Below, in pieces: positions 42,115 to 51,055 of a stretch of DNA of 54,459 bases. The notes under the pieces are model-generated. The model saw only the letters and a program-made list of their open reading frames with translations, searched no databases and was not told where the DNA came from. A program made the position numbers and the translations under genes. Origin of the DNA: CAZODA01 sp964578485 (GTDB taxonomy: Bacteria > Bacteroidota > Bacteroidia > Bacteroidales > Marinilabiliaceae); assembly GCA_964578485.1 (NCBI GenBank), contig CAZODA010000021.1, positions 1-54,459 on the forward strand, written 5' to 3'. Position 1 is the stretch's first letter; the number at the start of each line of letters is the position of its first letter.

Positions 42115-43134
42115 ATGAAGAATAAATCTAAGTATATGCTACAAGCAATATTAAATAAGCTATTTGATTATCAAACGCTTTCGCGTGATGAGGCACGTGA
42201 AATCCTGGTAAATATAACCGATGAAGTATATAGTAAATCCGAAGTTGTTGCTTTTTTATCGGTATTTATGATGAGGCCTGTAACAGTAGAGGAACTTTCC
42301 GGATTTAAGGATGCTTTAATCGACTTGTCACTTAATATCGATCTTTCTAATTTTAATACTATTGATTTGTGTGGTACAGGTGGCGATGGTAAAAACACTT
42401 TCAATATTTCCACGCTTGCTTCTTTTGTAACTGCAGGAGCAGGTGTAAAAGTTGCCAAGCATGGTAATTATGGAGTAAGTTCAGGATGTGGCTCTTCCAA
42501 TATTTTGGAATATCTCGGATATCGTTTTACCAGCAATAATGACTTGTTAAATCGACAGTTAGACAAAGCAGGTATTTGTTTTTTACATGCTCCATTATTT
42601 CATCCGGCTTTGAAAGCAGTTGCCCCTATCAGAAAAGAGCTGGGTATAAGAACCTTCTTTAATATGCTTGGACCTTTAGTAAACCCATCCAAGCCCGGTA
42701 ATCAGTTGGTTGGAGTTTTTGATCTTGAACTTGCCAGGATATATCAATATCTATATCAACAAGAGGATAAGAATTTTTCTATTGTTCATAATATTGATGG
42801 CTATGATGAAGTCTCACTGTCAGCGCCATTTAAATTAATTACCCGTGAGGGAGAGTATCTGATGACTGCATCTGACTTGAAAATGCCAATGATTTCTCCC
42901 GAAGAAATTACGGGTGGACAAACAGTAGAAACAGCAGCAATAATTTTTAAAAATGTATTGGCCGGTAAAGGCACAGAAGCTCAGTCTAATGTAGTGATTG
43001 CCAATGCCGGATTGGCAATAAAATGTTATTACCCTTCCAAAAGTATGGAAGATTGTTTAGACATGGCTCGTGAGTCTTTATTCTCGGGACGTGCTGCTAT
43101 GGCATTAAAGAAAATACTTGAAACACAGGAATAG
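42115..43134 (+). CDS. trpD: Anthranilate phosphoribosyltransferase (TrpD)
   Basis: A 339-residue TrpD without any fused glutaminase domain. The phosphoribosyl diphosphate-binding motif CGTGGDGKNTFNISTL and KHGNYGVSSGCGSSNILE are visible, as is RTFFNMLGPLVNPSKP. It attaches anthranilate to PRPP. An alternative start at 42136 (MLQAILNKLF) matches the usual family N terminus better, and the first seven residues may be untranslated. Second gene in the trp operon; trpC follows after 20 bases. Confidence 0.94.
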   Translation: MKNKSKYMLQAILNKLFDYQTLSRDEAREILVNITDEVYSKSEVVAFLSVFMMRPVTVEELSGFKDALIDLSLNIDLSNFNTIDLCGTGGDGKNTFNISTLASFVTAGAGVKVAKHGNYGVSSGCGSSNILEYLGYRFTSNNDLLNRQLDKAGICFLHAPLFHPALKAVAPIRKELGIRTFFNMLGPLVNPSKPGNQLVGVFDLELARIYQYLYQQEDKNFSIVHNIDGYDEVSLSAPFKLITREGEYLMTASDLKMPMISPEEITGGQTVETAAIIFKNVLAGKGTEAQSNVVIANAGLAIKCYYPSKSMEDCLDMARESLFSGRAAMALKKILETQE

Positions 43135-43154
43135 GAAGTTTAAAAAGAAAACAC

Positions 43155-43952
43155 ATGGATATATTAGAAAAAATCATTCAACACAAAAAAGAAGAGCTCT
43201 TGCTTTTAAAGAAAAAGACAACAATTAAACAGCTTAAATATTATCGTCATTACAACAAAGCGGTTCCTTCCTTCTATTCGCATCTTACAGCTGCCGAATC
43301 TAATGGAGTTATTGCTGAGTTTAAACGTCGGTCGCCTTCAAAAGGAGCTATTAATGGAAAGGCTGTTGTTGATGGCATAATTCCGGGATATACAGATTCA
43401 GGAGTGGCCTGTATATCTATATTAACCGATACTGCTTTTTTTGGTGGTAATAATGATGATCTCACGCAGGGACGTGACCTGTCTCAACTTCCCTTACTTC
43501 GTAAAGATTTTATTATTGATAGCTATCAAATTTATGAGGCAAAAGCCATTGGTGCAAGTGCAATTCTTCTTATAGCCGCAATATTGGACAAGGAACAACT
43601 TAAGGAATATGCTGCTCTTGCCAACGCCCTTGGCATGGAAGTTCTTCTTGAGATTCATGACGAAAAAGAACTGGACCATATAAACAGTTACATACAGATG
43701 GTTGGTATAAATAACAGAAATCTGAGGAATTTCGAAGTTGATATACAGCTCTCAATACAGCTTGCATCACAATTGCCATCAGGGATATTAGCTGTGGCAG
43801 AAAGTGGAATAAGTTCAGTTGATGATTATTTAATGCTTAGGCAGGCCGGCTTTAGAGGCTTTCTTATAGGTGAACAATTTATGAAACAGCCGGATCCTGT
43901 TAAAGCTTGTAAAGATTTTTGTGATAGTATTAGAATGCATGAAATTAATTAA
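43155..43952 (+). CDS. trpC: Indole-3-glycerol-phosphate synthase (TrpC)
   Basis: A 265-residue TIM-barrel enzyme, not fused to TrpF. VIAEFKRRSPSKGAING carries the catalytic Glu/Lys pair, LLRKDFIIDSYQIYEA the second Lys, VGINNRNLRNFEVD the beta-6 motif, and AVAESGISSVDD the phosphate site. It closes the indole ring from carboxyphenylamino-deoxyribulose phosphate. Ten bases separate it from trpF. Confidence 0.95.
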   Translation: MDILEKIIQHKKEELLLLKKKTTIKQLKYYRHYNKAVPSFYSHLTAAESNGVIAEFKRRSPSKGAINGKAVVDGIIPGYTDSGVACISILTDTAFFGGNNDDLTQGRDLSQLPLLRKDFIIDSYQIYEAKAIGASAILLIAAILDKEQLKEYAALANALGMEVLLEIHDEKELDHINSYIQMVGINNRNLRNFEVDIQLSIQLASQLPSGILAVAESGISSVDDYLMLRQAGFRGFLIGEQFMKQPDPVKACKDFCDSIRMHEIN

Positions 43953-43962
43953 GGAAGAGTCT

Positions 43963-44598
43963 ATGTTGATAAAAGTCTGTGGTATGCGTTATAAGGATAA
44001 TATCAGAGAGTTAATAAAATTAGATATTAATTTTATTGGTTTTATTTTTTATCCTCAATCGCCACGCTTTGCTCTTGATTATCTTAGCCACAGTTTAATG
44101 GCTGAGCTTCCTCCACATATAATGAAAACGGGTGTTTTTGTGGATGAACAAAGCGATAAAATCCTTGAAACGGCAAAGACTTTTATGCTCGATGCTATTC
44201 AGCTTCATGGTAATGAGTCAGTTGCTATGTGTCGAAAAATCAGGGATAGTGGCTATAAGACAATAAAAGCTTTCCACCTTTCTGGAGAGGATAGTTTAAA
44301 GAAATTACATGCTTATGAAGGATATTGCGATTATTTTTTGTTTGATACACCGACAAAAAATTATGGTGGTTCAGGACTAAAGTTTGATTGGTCAATAATA
44401 GAGAAATATAAAGGTAAGAGCTCATTTTTTTTAAGTGGAGGCATAGGACCTAATGACGCAAATTCTATTTTCGAGCTTAAAAATCCACGACTTGCAGCCA
44501 TTGATATCAATAGCAAATTTGAAGTAGAGCCCGGACTTAAGGATATAGATGAAATAAAAAAGTTTATTTATCAGCTGAGAAATAACAATAGAGATTAA
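43963..44598 (+). CDS. trpF: Phosphoribosylanthranilate isomerase (TrpF)
   Basis: The start at ATG 43963 (MLIKVCGMRYKDN) is chosen because TrpF proteins begin at this motif, and the longer frame would overlap trpC. 211 residues. Cys6 is the general base in KVCGMR. GFIFYPQSPRF, VFVDEQSDKI, IQLHGNES, FLFDTPTKNYGGSG with the general-acid Asp, and FFLSGGIGPNDA complete the barrel motifs. An AAGGAAGAG stretch precedes the start, an unusual purine-rich site for this genome. It acts between TrpD and TrpC in the pathway. Confidence 0.93.
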   Translation: MLIKVCGMRYKDNIRELIKLDINFIGFIFYPQSPRFALDYLSHSLMAELPPHIMKTGVFVDEQSDKILETAKTFMLDAIQLHGNESVAMCRKIRDSGYKTIKAFHLSGEDSLKKLHAYEGYCDYFLFDTPTKNYGGSGLKFDWSIIEKYKGKSSFFLSGGIGPNDANSIFELKNPRLAAIDINSKFEVEPGLKDIDEIKKFIYQLRNNNRD

Positions 44599-44639
44599 AA
44601 AACATGTTGTTGTTTTTTGCACAAAAAAAATAAATAATC

Positions 44640-45827
44640 ATGAAATTAATATACCAAGCGGATGAGAATGGCTTTTATGGTAAATATGGAGGTTCTTTTA
44701 TTCCTGAAATGTTAATACCTAATATTGAAGAGCTGAAGAATAATTATCTTAAAATAATTAAATCTAAAACTTTTAAATCGGAATATTATAGTTTGTTGCG
44801 TGATTATGCAGGCAGGCCATCTCCATTATATAAAGCGGAAAATTTATCAAAAAAATATAAAACCAATATTTTTTTGAAGCGTGAAGATTTGAATCATACA
44901 GGTTCTCATAAGTTAAATAACACTTTAGGTCAGATTTTAGTAGCTCGTGAGATGGGGAGAAAAAGAATAATAGCTGAAACCGGAGCAGGTATGCACGGTG
45001 TTGCTACTGCAACTGTTTGCGCCCTTCTTGGTATGGATTGTGTTGTTTATATGGGAGAAACCGATCTTAAGCGTCAGGCACCCAATGTAGCCCGCATGCG
45101 TATGTTAGGTGCTGAAGTACAACCGGCATTATCGGGGAATCGTACATTAAAGGATGCTACTAATGAAGCATTGCGTGATTGGATAGCAAATCCGTCAGAC
45201 ACTTTTTATCTTATAGGTTCGGTAGTGGGGCCTCATCCATATCCTGATATGGTAGCTCGTTTACAATCAGTTATAAGTAGTGAAATCAGTGAGCAATTAA
45301 AATTACAAACAGCTTCTTCTTTTCCTCATTATATTCTTGCTTGTGTGGGGGGTGGCTCAAATGCGGCAGGAAGTTTTTATCATTTTCTTGAACATAAGGA
45401 GGTCGCATTGATTGGAGCTGAAGCTGCCGGCCGTGGTGTTGAAACAGGTGAAACGGCTGCTTCATTGGCCACCGGAGGGCCGGGAATTATACATGGAAGC
45501 ATGACTTATTTGATGCAGGATGAAGACGGGCAGATTATAGAGCCTTATTCAATTTCAGCAGGACTCGATTATCCGGGGGTTGGCCCTTTACATTCCATGC
45601 TTAGAGATCTAAAACGTGCTGAATATATCGCTATAACAGATGAGGAAGCCTTAAATGCAGCCTTGGAACTCACTCGTTTGGAAGGAATCATACCTGCTTT
45701 GGAATCGGCACATGCTCTTGCTTTACTGCCAAAATTAAAATTCAAAGCTCGCGAAAATGTTGTAGTAATAGTATCCGGTAGAGGTGATAAAGATATGGAT
45801 ACCTATATGAAATATTTTAATTTATAG
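44640..45827 (+). CDS. trpB: Tryptophan synthase beta chain (TrpB)
   Basis: A 395-residue TrpB1-type subunit. The PLP Lys91 is in NHTGSHKLNNTL, Glu in AETGAGMHGVA is the catalytic carboxylate, and the phosphate loop is GGGSNAAG. GRGVETGETAASL and SAGLDYPGVGP are further family motifs. It condenses indole with serine. It is followed by trpA after two bases, ensuring near-equal synthesis of both subunits. Confidence 0.96.
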   Translation: MKLIYQADENGFYGKYGGSFIPEMLIPNIEELKNNYLKIIKSKTFKSEYYSLLRDYAGRPSPLYKAENLSKKYKTNIFLKREDLNHTGSHKLNNTLGQILVAREMGRKRIIAETGAGMHGVATATVCALLGMDCVVYMGETDLKRQAPNVARMRMLGAEVQPALSGNRTLKDATNEALRDWIANPSDTFYLIGSVVGPHPYPDMVARLQSVISSEISEQLKLQTASSFPHYILACVGGGSNAAGSFYHFLEHKEVALIGAEAAGRGVETGETAASLATGGPGIIHGSMTYLMQDEDGQIIEPYSISAGLDYPGVGPLHSMLRDLKRAEYIAITDEEALNAALELTRLEGIIPALESAHALALLPKLKFKARENVVVIVSGRGDKDMDTYMKYFNL

Positions 45828-45829
45828 CC

Positions 45830-46609
45830 ATGGATAGGATAAGTGAATTGTTTAACAGTCGTAGCTCAATATTGTCAGTTTATTTTACTGCCGGATTTCC
45901 ACGGCATGATGATACACTTAAAATTTTAACTAAGCTTCAAATGGCCGGTGTTGAACTTGTTGAAATTGGCATGCCTTTTTCAGATCCACTTGCCGATGGT
46001 CCTGTTATTCAAAATAGTAATAACAAAGCCTTAAAAAATGGCATGAGCTTGAAGATCTTATTTAAACAGCTTGAAAATTTTCGCCATAATATTACTATAC
46101 CTGTTGTTTTAATGGGATATTTAAATCCTGTACTTAAATTTGGCATGGTGGATTTTGTTAATAAATGTGTGGAATTGGGAATTGATGGTGTGATAATACC
46201 TGATTTACCGATTGAATATTATAATAAGCACTACCGATCTCTTTTTGAAGAAAAGGGATTGAAAAATATTTTACTTGTTACTCCCCAAACACCTGAGCAG
46301 AGGATTAAAAAGCTTGATAAATATACGAGTGGATTTATTTATATGGTTTCATCAGCAGCTGTAACCGGTGGTAAATCAGAGTTGTCGCAACAACAGTTAT
46401 CTTATTTTAAAAGGATGAAAGCTATGAAATTGAAATCTCCCTTAATGGTAGGCTTTGGAATTAATGATAACAAAACATTTAATGAAGCTTGTAAATATGC
46501 CAATGGAGCCATTATTGGCAGTGCGTTTATCAGAATGCTTGAAAAAGGAGATGAGCTAACTACGGATATTTTGAATTTTGTAAAGGGTATAAAAGCTGAT
46601 AGGGATTAA
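45830..46609 (+). CDS. trpA: Tryptophan synthase alpha chain (TrpA)
   Basis: A 259-residue TIM barrel. Catalytic Glu45 and Asp56 lie in EIGMPFSDPLADGP, matching Glu49/Asp60 of E. coli. GVIIPDLPIEY, FIYMVSSAAVTGGKS and PLMVGFGIND are the other motifs. It cleaves indole-3-glycerol phosphate and passes indole to TrpB. Last gene of the operon, followed by a 20-bp terminator stem. Confidence 0.95.
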   Translation: MDRISELFNSRSSILSVYFTAGFPRHDDTLKILTKLQMAGVELVEIGMPFSDPLADGPVIQNSNNKALKNGMSLKILFKQLENFRHNITIPVVLMGYLNPVLKFGMVDFVNKCVELGIDGVIIPDLPIEYYNKHYRSLFEEKGLKNILLVTPQTPEQRIKKLDKYTSGFIYMVSSAAVTGGKSELSQQQLSYFKRMKAMKLKSPLMVGFGINDNKTFNEACKYANGAIIGSAFIRMLEKGDELTTDILNFVKGIKADRD

Positions 46610-46624
46610 AAGGAAAGAAATAAA

Positions 46625-46669
46625 ATATCGTCATTCAAGGGTAAAACTCTTACCCTTGAATGACGATAT
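46625..46669. terminator. Bidirectional terminator between the trp operon and the EF-G-like gene
   Basis: A perfect 20-bp stem (46625-46644 with 46650-46669) around a 5-base loop. The arm core is TCATTCAAGGGTAA and its complement. A-rich and T-poor flanks make the U-tracts weak, but the stem sits exactly between two convergent stops. Confidence 0.85.
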
Positions 46670-46679
46670 ATAAAAAAGC

Positions 46680-48836
46680 TTAATCTTCATTTTGTTCAGC
46701 TTCATAGGCTGCAAGAAGTTGTTCTTGAATTTCAGGCGGCACCTTGTCATATCTGGCCATTTTCATGGAATAAAAGGCTCTTCCACCTGTTATTGAACTA
46801 AGTGATGTAGAATATTTATTCATTTCTTTAAGAGGCACTTTAGCTTTAATCACCTCAAATCCTTTTTCACTAGTCATTCCTTCTATGATTGCGCGTCTGC
46901 CTTGGAGGTCACTCATTACATCTCCCATCCTGTCGCCCGGCACTCGTACTTCCACATCATAAATAGGTTCAAGTAGCTTTGGAGCAGCATTTTTAAATGC
47001 TGTCATAAAAGCATTTCTTCCTGCCAGCTTAAAGGATATTTCGTTTGAATCAACGGGGTGCATTTTTCCATCATATACACAAATCCTGATGTCACGTGCG
47101 TAGGAGCCTGTTAATGGTCCTTCTTCCATTTTCTCCATTATACCTTTTAGTATGGCAGGCATAAAGCGATTATCGATACTTCCGCCAACGATACAATTAT
47201 GGAAAATCAGTTTTCCGCCCCATGCCAAATCGATTTCATCGGTATTTCTAACACTAATTTTTATTTCTTGCTCATTAAATTTATACTGAGTGGGTGCAGG
47301 CGAGCCTTCAACATAAGGTTCTATAATCATGTGAACTTCACCGAACTGTCCTGCTCCTCCCGATTGCTTTCTATGTCTGTAATCGGCTTTTGCTGTTTTT
47401 GTGATAGTTTCGCGATAAGGAATTTTTGGATTAAGAAACTCAATAGGCAGTTTGTCTAAATTTTCAATACGCCACTTCATTGTGTTAAGGTGGAATTCAC
47501 CTTGTCCGTATATAATAATCTGTTTAAGTTCTTTTGAATACTCAACAGTAATTGTTGGGTCTTCTTCTTGGATACGACTCAATATTTCACCAAGCTTTTC
47601 TTCATCTCCCTCATTTACCGATTTAACAGCAACCCTGTATTTTGGGTTCGGTAATTTTATAAGATCAAATTTATAATCGCAGCCCCTGACATTTAAAGTA
47701 TTGTTTGTTTTGGTCTCCTTGAGTTTAACGGTTGCTCCGATATCGCCGGCAATCATTTCGTTTACTTTCTGGCGATTGTTACCTGCAACACAATATATCT
47801 GGGTTATCCTCTCCCTTACATTTCGGTTCATATTAACCAGGTCATCTCCTTCGGAAACTTTACCCGACATTACTTTAAAATAATTGACCTCACCAAGGTG
47901 TGGCTCTATGCTTGTTTTGAAAACGAATATAGAAGCAGGACCGTCGGCACTCGGAGTAACTTCTTGACCTCCGGTGGCAACTACTTTAGGCATTTCTGAA
48001 ACTGATGGTACAATATTGCCTAAAAACTCCATTAATCTTTGAACTCCCATATCCTTTTTCGCTGATACACAGAAGATAGGAAAGAGGTCGCGAATTATTA
48101 AACCCTTTTTTATTCCTATGCGCATTTCATCTTCATTAAGTGTGCCCTTATCAAAAAAGAGCTCCATCAGGTCTTCATCATTTTCTGCAGCAGCTTCAAC
48201 AAGTGCATTGTGTAATTCTTCAGCCTTTTCCTTTTCACTATCAGGGATATCAACAATTTCAGGCTTTCCACCATCAGGACCCCACTGATACATTTTCATT
48301 TTTAATACGTCAATTACAGCATTGAAGTCGGGACCCGGATTAACAGGATATTGAACAATAATGGCTTTTTTGCCAAATACTTCATGAATATTTTCAATAC
48401 TAGTGTCAAAGTTTGCCTTTTCATGGTCAAGCTGATTGACAACAAAAATTACAGGCTTGTTGTAAGTATCGGTGTAGCGGAAAAGATTCTCTGTTCCAAC
48501 TTCAACTCCCTGTGTAGAATTAATCAGCATAATTGCTGTATCGGTAACACTTAATGAAGTGACAGCACCGTTTATAAAATCATCTGAACCCGGACAGTCA
48601 ATAAAATTAAGTTTCCTATCCATCCATTCGGTATAAAGTACGGATGAAAAAACCGAGTAGCCGTATTCATGCTCTACCCGGTTATAATCGGATACTGTAT
48701 TTTTGCTTTCTATATTGCCTCTCCGGCTAATGACCCCGCCCTCGAAAAGCATCGCTTCTGCAAGGGTGGTCTTACCCGAGCCGCTGCTTCCAAGCAGCGA
48801 TATGTTTTTTATTTGATCGGTTTGATAGACCTTCAT
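46680..48836 (-). CDS. EF-G paralogue (EF-G2 type) with altered GTPase motifs
   Basis: A 718-residue translational GTPase homologue with all five EF-G domains, including the domain IV loop HRKQSGGAGQFGEV. The G motifs deviate: the P-loop reads GSSGSGKTT (16-24) instead of GHIDAGKTT. Switch II reads DCPGSDDF (80-87), so Ser84 replaces the catalytic His of DTPGHVDF, and NKxD reads NQLD (134-137). A Bacteroides EF-G2 paralogue is reported to translocate without hydrolysing GTP and to be used under starvation. This protein is probably its counterpart, not the housekeeping EF-G. It has its own promoter at 48904-48933. Confidence 0.85.
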   Translation of the reverse strand: MKVYQTDQIKNISLLGSSGSGKTTLAEAMLFEGGVISRRGNIESKNTVSDYNRVEHEYGYSVFSSVLYTEWMDRKLNFIDCPGSDDFINGAVTSLSVTDTAIMLINSTQGVEVGTENLFRYTDTYNKPVIFVVNQLDHEKANFDTSIENIHEVFGKKAIIVQYPVNPGPDFNAVIDVLKMKMYQWGPDGGKPEIVDIPDSEKEKAEELHNALVEAAAENDEDLMELFFDKGTLNEDEMRIGIKKGLIIRDLFPIFCVSAKKDMGVQRLMEFLGNIVPSVSEMPKVVATGGQEVTPSADGPASIFVFKTSIEPHLGEVNYFKVMSGKVSEGDDLVNMNRNVRERITQIYCVAGNNRQKVNEMIAGDIGATVKLKETKTNNTLNVRGCDYKFDLIKLPNPKYRVAVKSVNEGDEEKLGEILSRIQEEDPTITVEYSKELKQIIIYGQGEFHLNTMKWRIENLDKLPIEFLNPKIPYRETITKTAKADYRHRKQSGGAGQFGEVHMIIEPYVEGSPAPTQYKFNEQEIKISVRNTDEIDLAWGGKLIFHNCIVGGSIDNRFMPAILKGIMEKMEEGPLTGSYARDIRICVYDGKMHPVDSNEISFKLAGRNAFMTAFKNAAPKLLEPIYDVEVRVPGDRMGDVMSDLQGRRAIIEGMTSEKGFEVIKAKVPLKEMNKYSTSLSSITGGRAFYSMKMARYDKVPPEIQEQLLAAYEAEQNED

Positions 48837-49143
48837 AATGAATGAAATTTATAAAAGTTAGTAATATATGATTTCAGAAAAAGGGAAAAATTAGCAAGGC
48901 CTTCAAAATTAGTAATATTTACTTAAGTTACAAGAAAAGAAGCTCTAAAGTTGAGGGCTTTTTTCCTTAGTTGTTGAAACAAATAGTAGCTTTTATAATA
49001 TTTGTTATGGGAAGAAGCAGAATATAATATTTTTGAATATTGCAGGCTTTTAACTAAATTTCCTATATAAATTAAAAAACAGGTCACGGTTAAGCTTAAT
49101 ATTTTCTCATATCACTATATAATTTTATAATTATATTTTTTTA
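48837..49143. other. Divergent intergenic region with a terminator-like hairpin
   Basis: Besides the EF-G2 promoter, this 307-base stretch holds AAGCTCT (48940-48946) pairing with AGGGCTT (48954-48960), 7 bp with one G-U, followed by T's on the + strand. It lies upstream of the EF-G2 promoter, so it is not in that mRNA; it may end a small or antisense + strand transcript. No ORF was found. Confidence 0.35.
48904..48933 (-). promoter_or_regulatory. Promoter of the EF-G2-like gene
   Basis: On the minus strand TTG (48933-48931), a 19-base spacer and TAATTTTG (48911-48904) form a full Bacteroidota promoter. Transcription should begin near 48897, giving a leader of about 60 bases. Confidence 0.7.
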
Positions 49144-49500
49144 ATGGATTTAAGAGGAAAATTATTTCGATTAAAAGTCATCATAGGTGAAGGTGATTAC
49201 GTATATCAAAAGCCTTTATATGAGGCTATTGTATATGCGGCAAAAAAATACAGATTATCCGGAGCCACTGTGGTAAAAGGTATTTTTAATTATGGTGAAA
49301 ACAGTCTTAATTTGAGTACTAAAGTTTTCACCCTTGCAAAAGATTTACCGATTATTATTGAGTTAGTTGATCATAAAGAGCGCTTAATTGATTTTGCTGA
49401 GATAATAAGGGCTTTGATGAAAAAAGCTAATGCCGGAGGTATTATCACTATTGAGGAGGTTGAAGTATTATATCATGGTTGGAGCAAAAAATCTGAGTAA
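49144..49500 (+). CDS. DUF190 protein (PII-like fold)
   Basis: A 118-residue small cytoplasmic protein of the DUF190 family: LFRLKVIIGEGDYVYQKPLYEAIVYAAKKY, GATVVKGIFNYG, LPIIIELVDHKERLIDF and GGIITIEEVEVLY. Members have a ferredoxin-like, PII-related fold, form trimers and may bind nucleotides. They often sit beside the fluoride exporter CrcB, which is not present here. Its ligand is unknown. Confidence 0.9.
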   Translation: MDLRGKLFRLKVIIGEGDYVYQKPLYEAIVYAAKKYRLSGATVVKGIFNYGENSLNLSTKVFTLAKDLPIIIELVDHKERLIDFAEIIRALMKKANAGGIITIEEVEVLYHGWSKKSE

Positions 49501-49644
49501 TTGCTCTATTGGTCATCAATGCTTTTATTACCTTTATCGGCTTTAACAATTTATGTTTTTAATTTAAATTGAGCTGGTTCTTCATTGTTGCTTTTGAAAG
49601 TATAAAAAGTGGATAATCGGCAGAATCAATAAAAATAATTCCAG

Positions 49645-50901
49645 ATGAAATCTTATTTTAAACCGGAATATTTTATTGCCAACAAGATACGTTCAGGTGG
49701 TGTAACAGGAAAAAAATTTGCCGGTCCGGTTTTAAAGGTGGCCGTTGGTGGTATTATCTTGGGTATGATTGTGATGATTCTTTCTATAGCTATTGGCAGT
49801 GGTTTTAAAAAAGAAATACGTGAAAAAATTGTAGGATTTGGCGGTCATATCCAGATAATAAATTATGACTTCAACCTTAGTTATGAAGCTAACCCTATTT
49901 TGCATGACAACTATCTTTTGCAGTCAATTAAGTCCTTAGATGGAGTTAGGAATGTTCAACGTTTTGCGACTAAGCCGGGTTTGTTAAAAACCAATGAAGA
50001 AATGCAAGGTGTAATTCTCAAGGGTATTGGAGATGATTATGATCTTGATTTTTTAAATTCTATCTTAGTTAAAGGTCGGCTGCCCCGGGTTTTTGGTGAT
50101 ACAATTGCAAATGAGATTTTAATTTCATCTTTAGTTTCGGATTTGCTGATGTTGGGAGAGGGCGATGATGTATTTATGTTTTTTTTCCAAGATCAAATCC
50201 GTGTTCGTCGCTTTTCTATTGTGGGTATTTACGACAGCAATTTGCCTGATCTTGATAAGATGTATGTTATTTCAGATATTCGCCATATTCAAAGACTTAA
50301 TAATTGGGATGATAATCAAATAGCAGGATATGAGATTATTGTAAAAGATTTTGAACAAATCGATGAAGTTGGATTCGATGTTTATGATATTACTGCCGGA
50401 TATATTTCCCCTGAAGGAACCTTGCTGAGGACTCAATCAATACGCCAAACCCAGCCGCAAATATTCGGATGGCTTGATCTCTTGGATATGAATATAGCAG
50501 TAATAATAATTTTAATCCTTTTGGTGGCAGGATTTAATATGATAACAGGCTTACTTATTCTAATTCTCGAAAGAACTAATATGATTGGTATTTTAAAAGC
50601 AATGGGAATGAGCGATTGGCCCTTGCGTAAAATATTTATTTTTCTTGCTTCTAAAATTGCCTCAAGAGGTTTAATCTGGGGAAACATTATTGGTATTGGC
50701 TTATGCCTCTTACAAATGGAATTCGGACTTATCAAACTTGATCCGGATAGCTATTTCTTGGAATTAGTTCCTGTTAATTTAGAAGTCTTTCATCTCTTGC
50801 TTTTAAATGGAGCTGTTGTTATTGCTGTATTTCTCATGATGATAGGACCTTCATATCTTGCCACACGTATATCGCCGGTTAAGGCGATTCATTTTGAGTA
50901 A
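49645..50901 (+). CDS. FtsX-like permease (LolE/LolC-like lipoprotein-release subunit)
   Basis: A 418-residue membrane protein. The N-terminal helix (about 29-51, LKVAVGGIILGMIVMILSIAIG) is followed by KKEIREKIVGFGGHIQI and a large periplasmic MacB-PCD-like domain (about 60-265). Three C-terminal helices begin near 283 with LDMNIAVIIILILLVAGFNMITGLLILILERT and GILKAMGMSDW, hallmarks of LolC/E. It would work with a LolD-type ATPase, which is not adjacent, to extract lipoproteins from the inner membrane. Confidence 0.88.
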   Translation: MKSYFKPEYFIANKIRSGGVTGKKFAGPVLKVAVGGIILGMIVMILSIAIGSGFKKEIREKIVGFGGHIQIINYDFNLSYEANPILHDNYLLQSIKSLDGVRNVQRFATKPGLLKTNEEMQGVILKGIGDDYDLDFLNSILVKGRLPRVFGDTIANEILISSLVSDLLMLGEGDDVFMFFFQDQIRVRRFSIVGIYDSNLPDLDKMYVISDIRHIQRLNNWDDNQIAGYEIIVKDFEQIDEVGFDVYDITAGYISPEGTLLRTQSIRQTQPQIFGWLDLLDMNIAVIIILILLVAGFNMITGLLILILERTNMIGILKAMGMSDWPLRKIFIFLASKIASRGLIWGNIIGIGLCLLQMEFGLIKLDPDSYFLELVPVNLEVFHLLLLNGAVVIAVFLMMIGPSYLATRISPVKAIHFE

Positions 50902-50986
50902 TACATTTTTTTTAATTTAAGTGAACTTTTAGGCATGTTATTTGCTCTATTATAAAATAGTTTAAGTTAATAAGTAAGGCATAATG

Positions 50987-51023
50987 AAAAGCTATTTTTC
51001 CATGCTTGGAAAAATAGCTTTTT
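50987..51023 (+). terminator. Intrinsic terminator between the LolE-like and Nudix genes
   Basis: AAAAGCTATTTTTCCA (50987-51002) pairs perfectly over 16 bp with 51007-51022 around a TGCT loop, followed by T's. Confidence 0.85.
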
Positions 51024-51055
51024 CAATCTTGTAATAATAGAAGGAAGGGGTATTG

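Noticed and set aside
43921..43962. trpF starting upstream and overlapping trpC
   Set aside because: The extra 14 residues precede the conserved MLIKVCGMR start of TrpF; the overlap is not needed.
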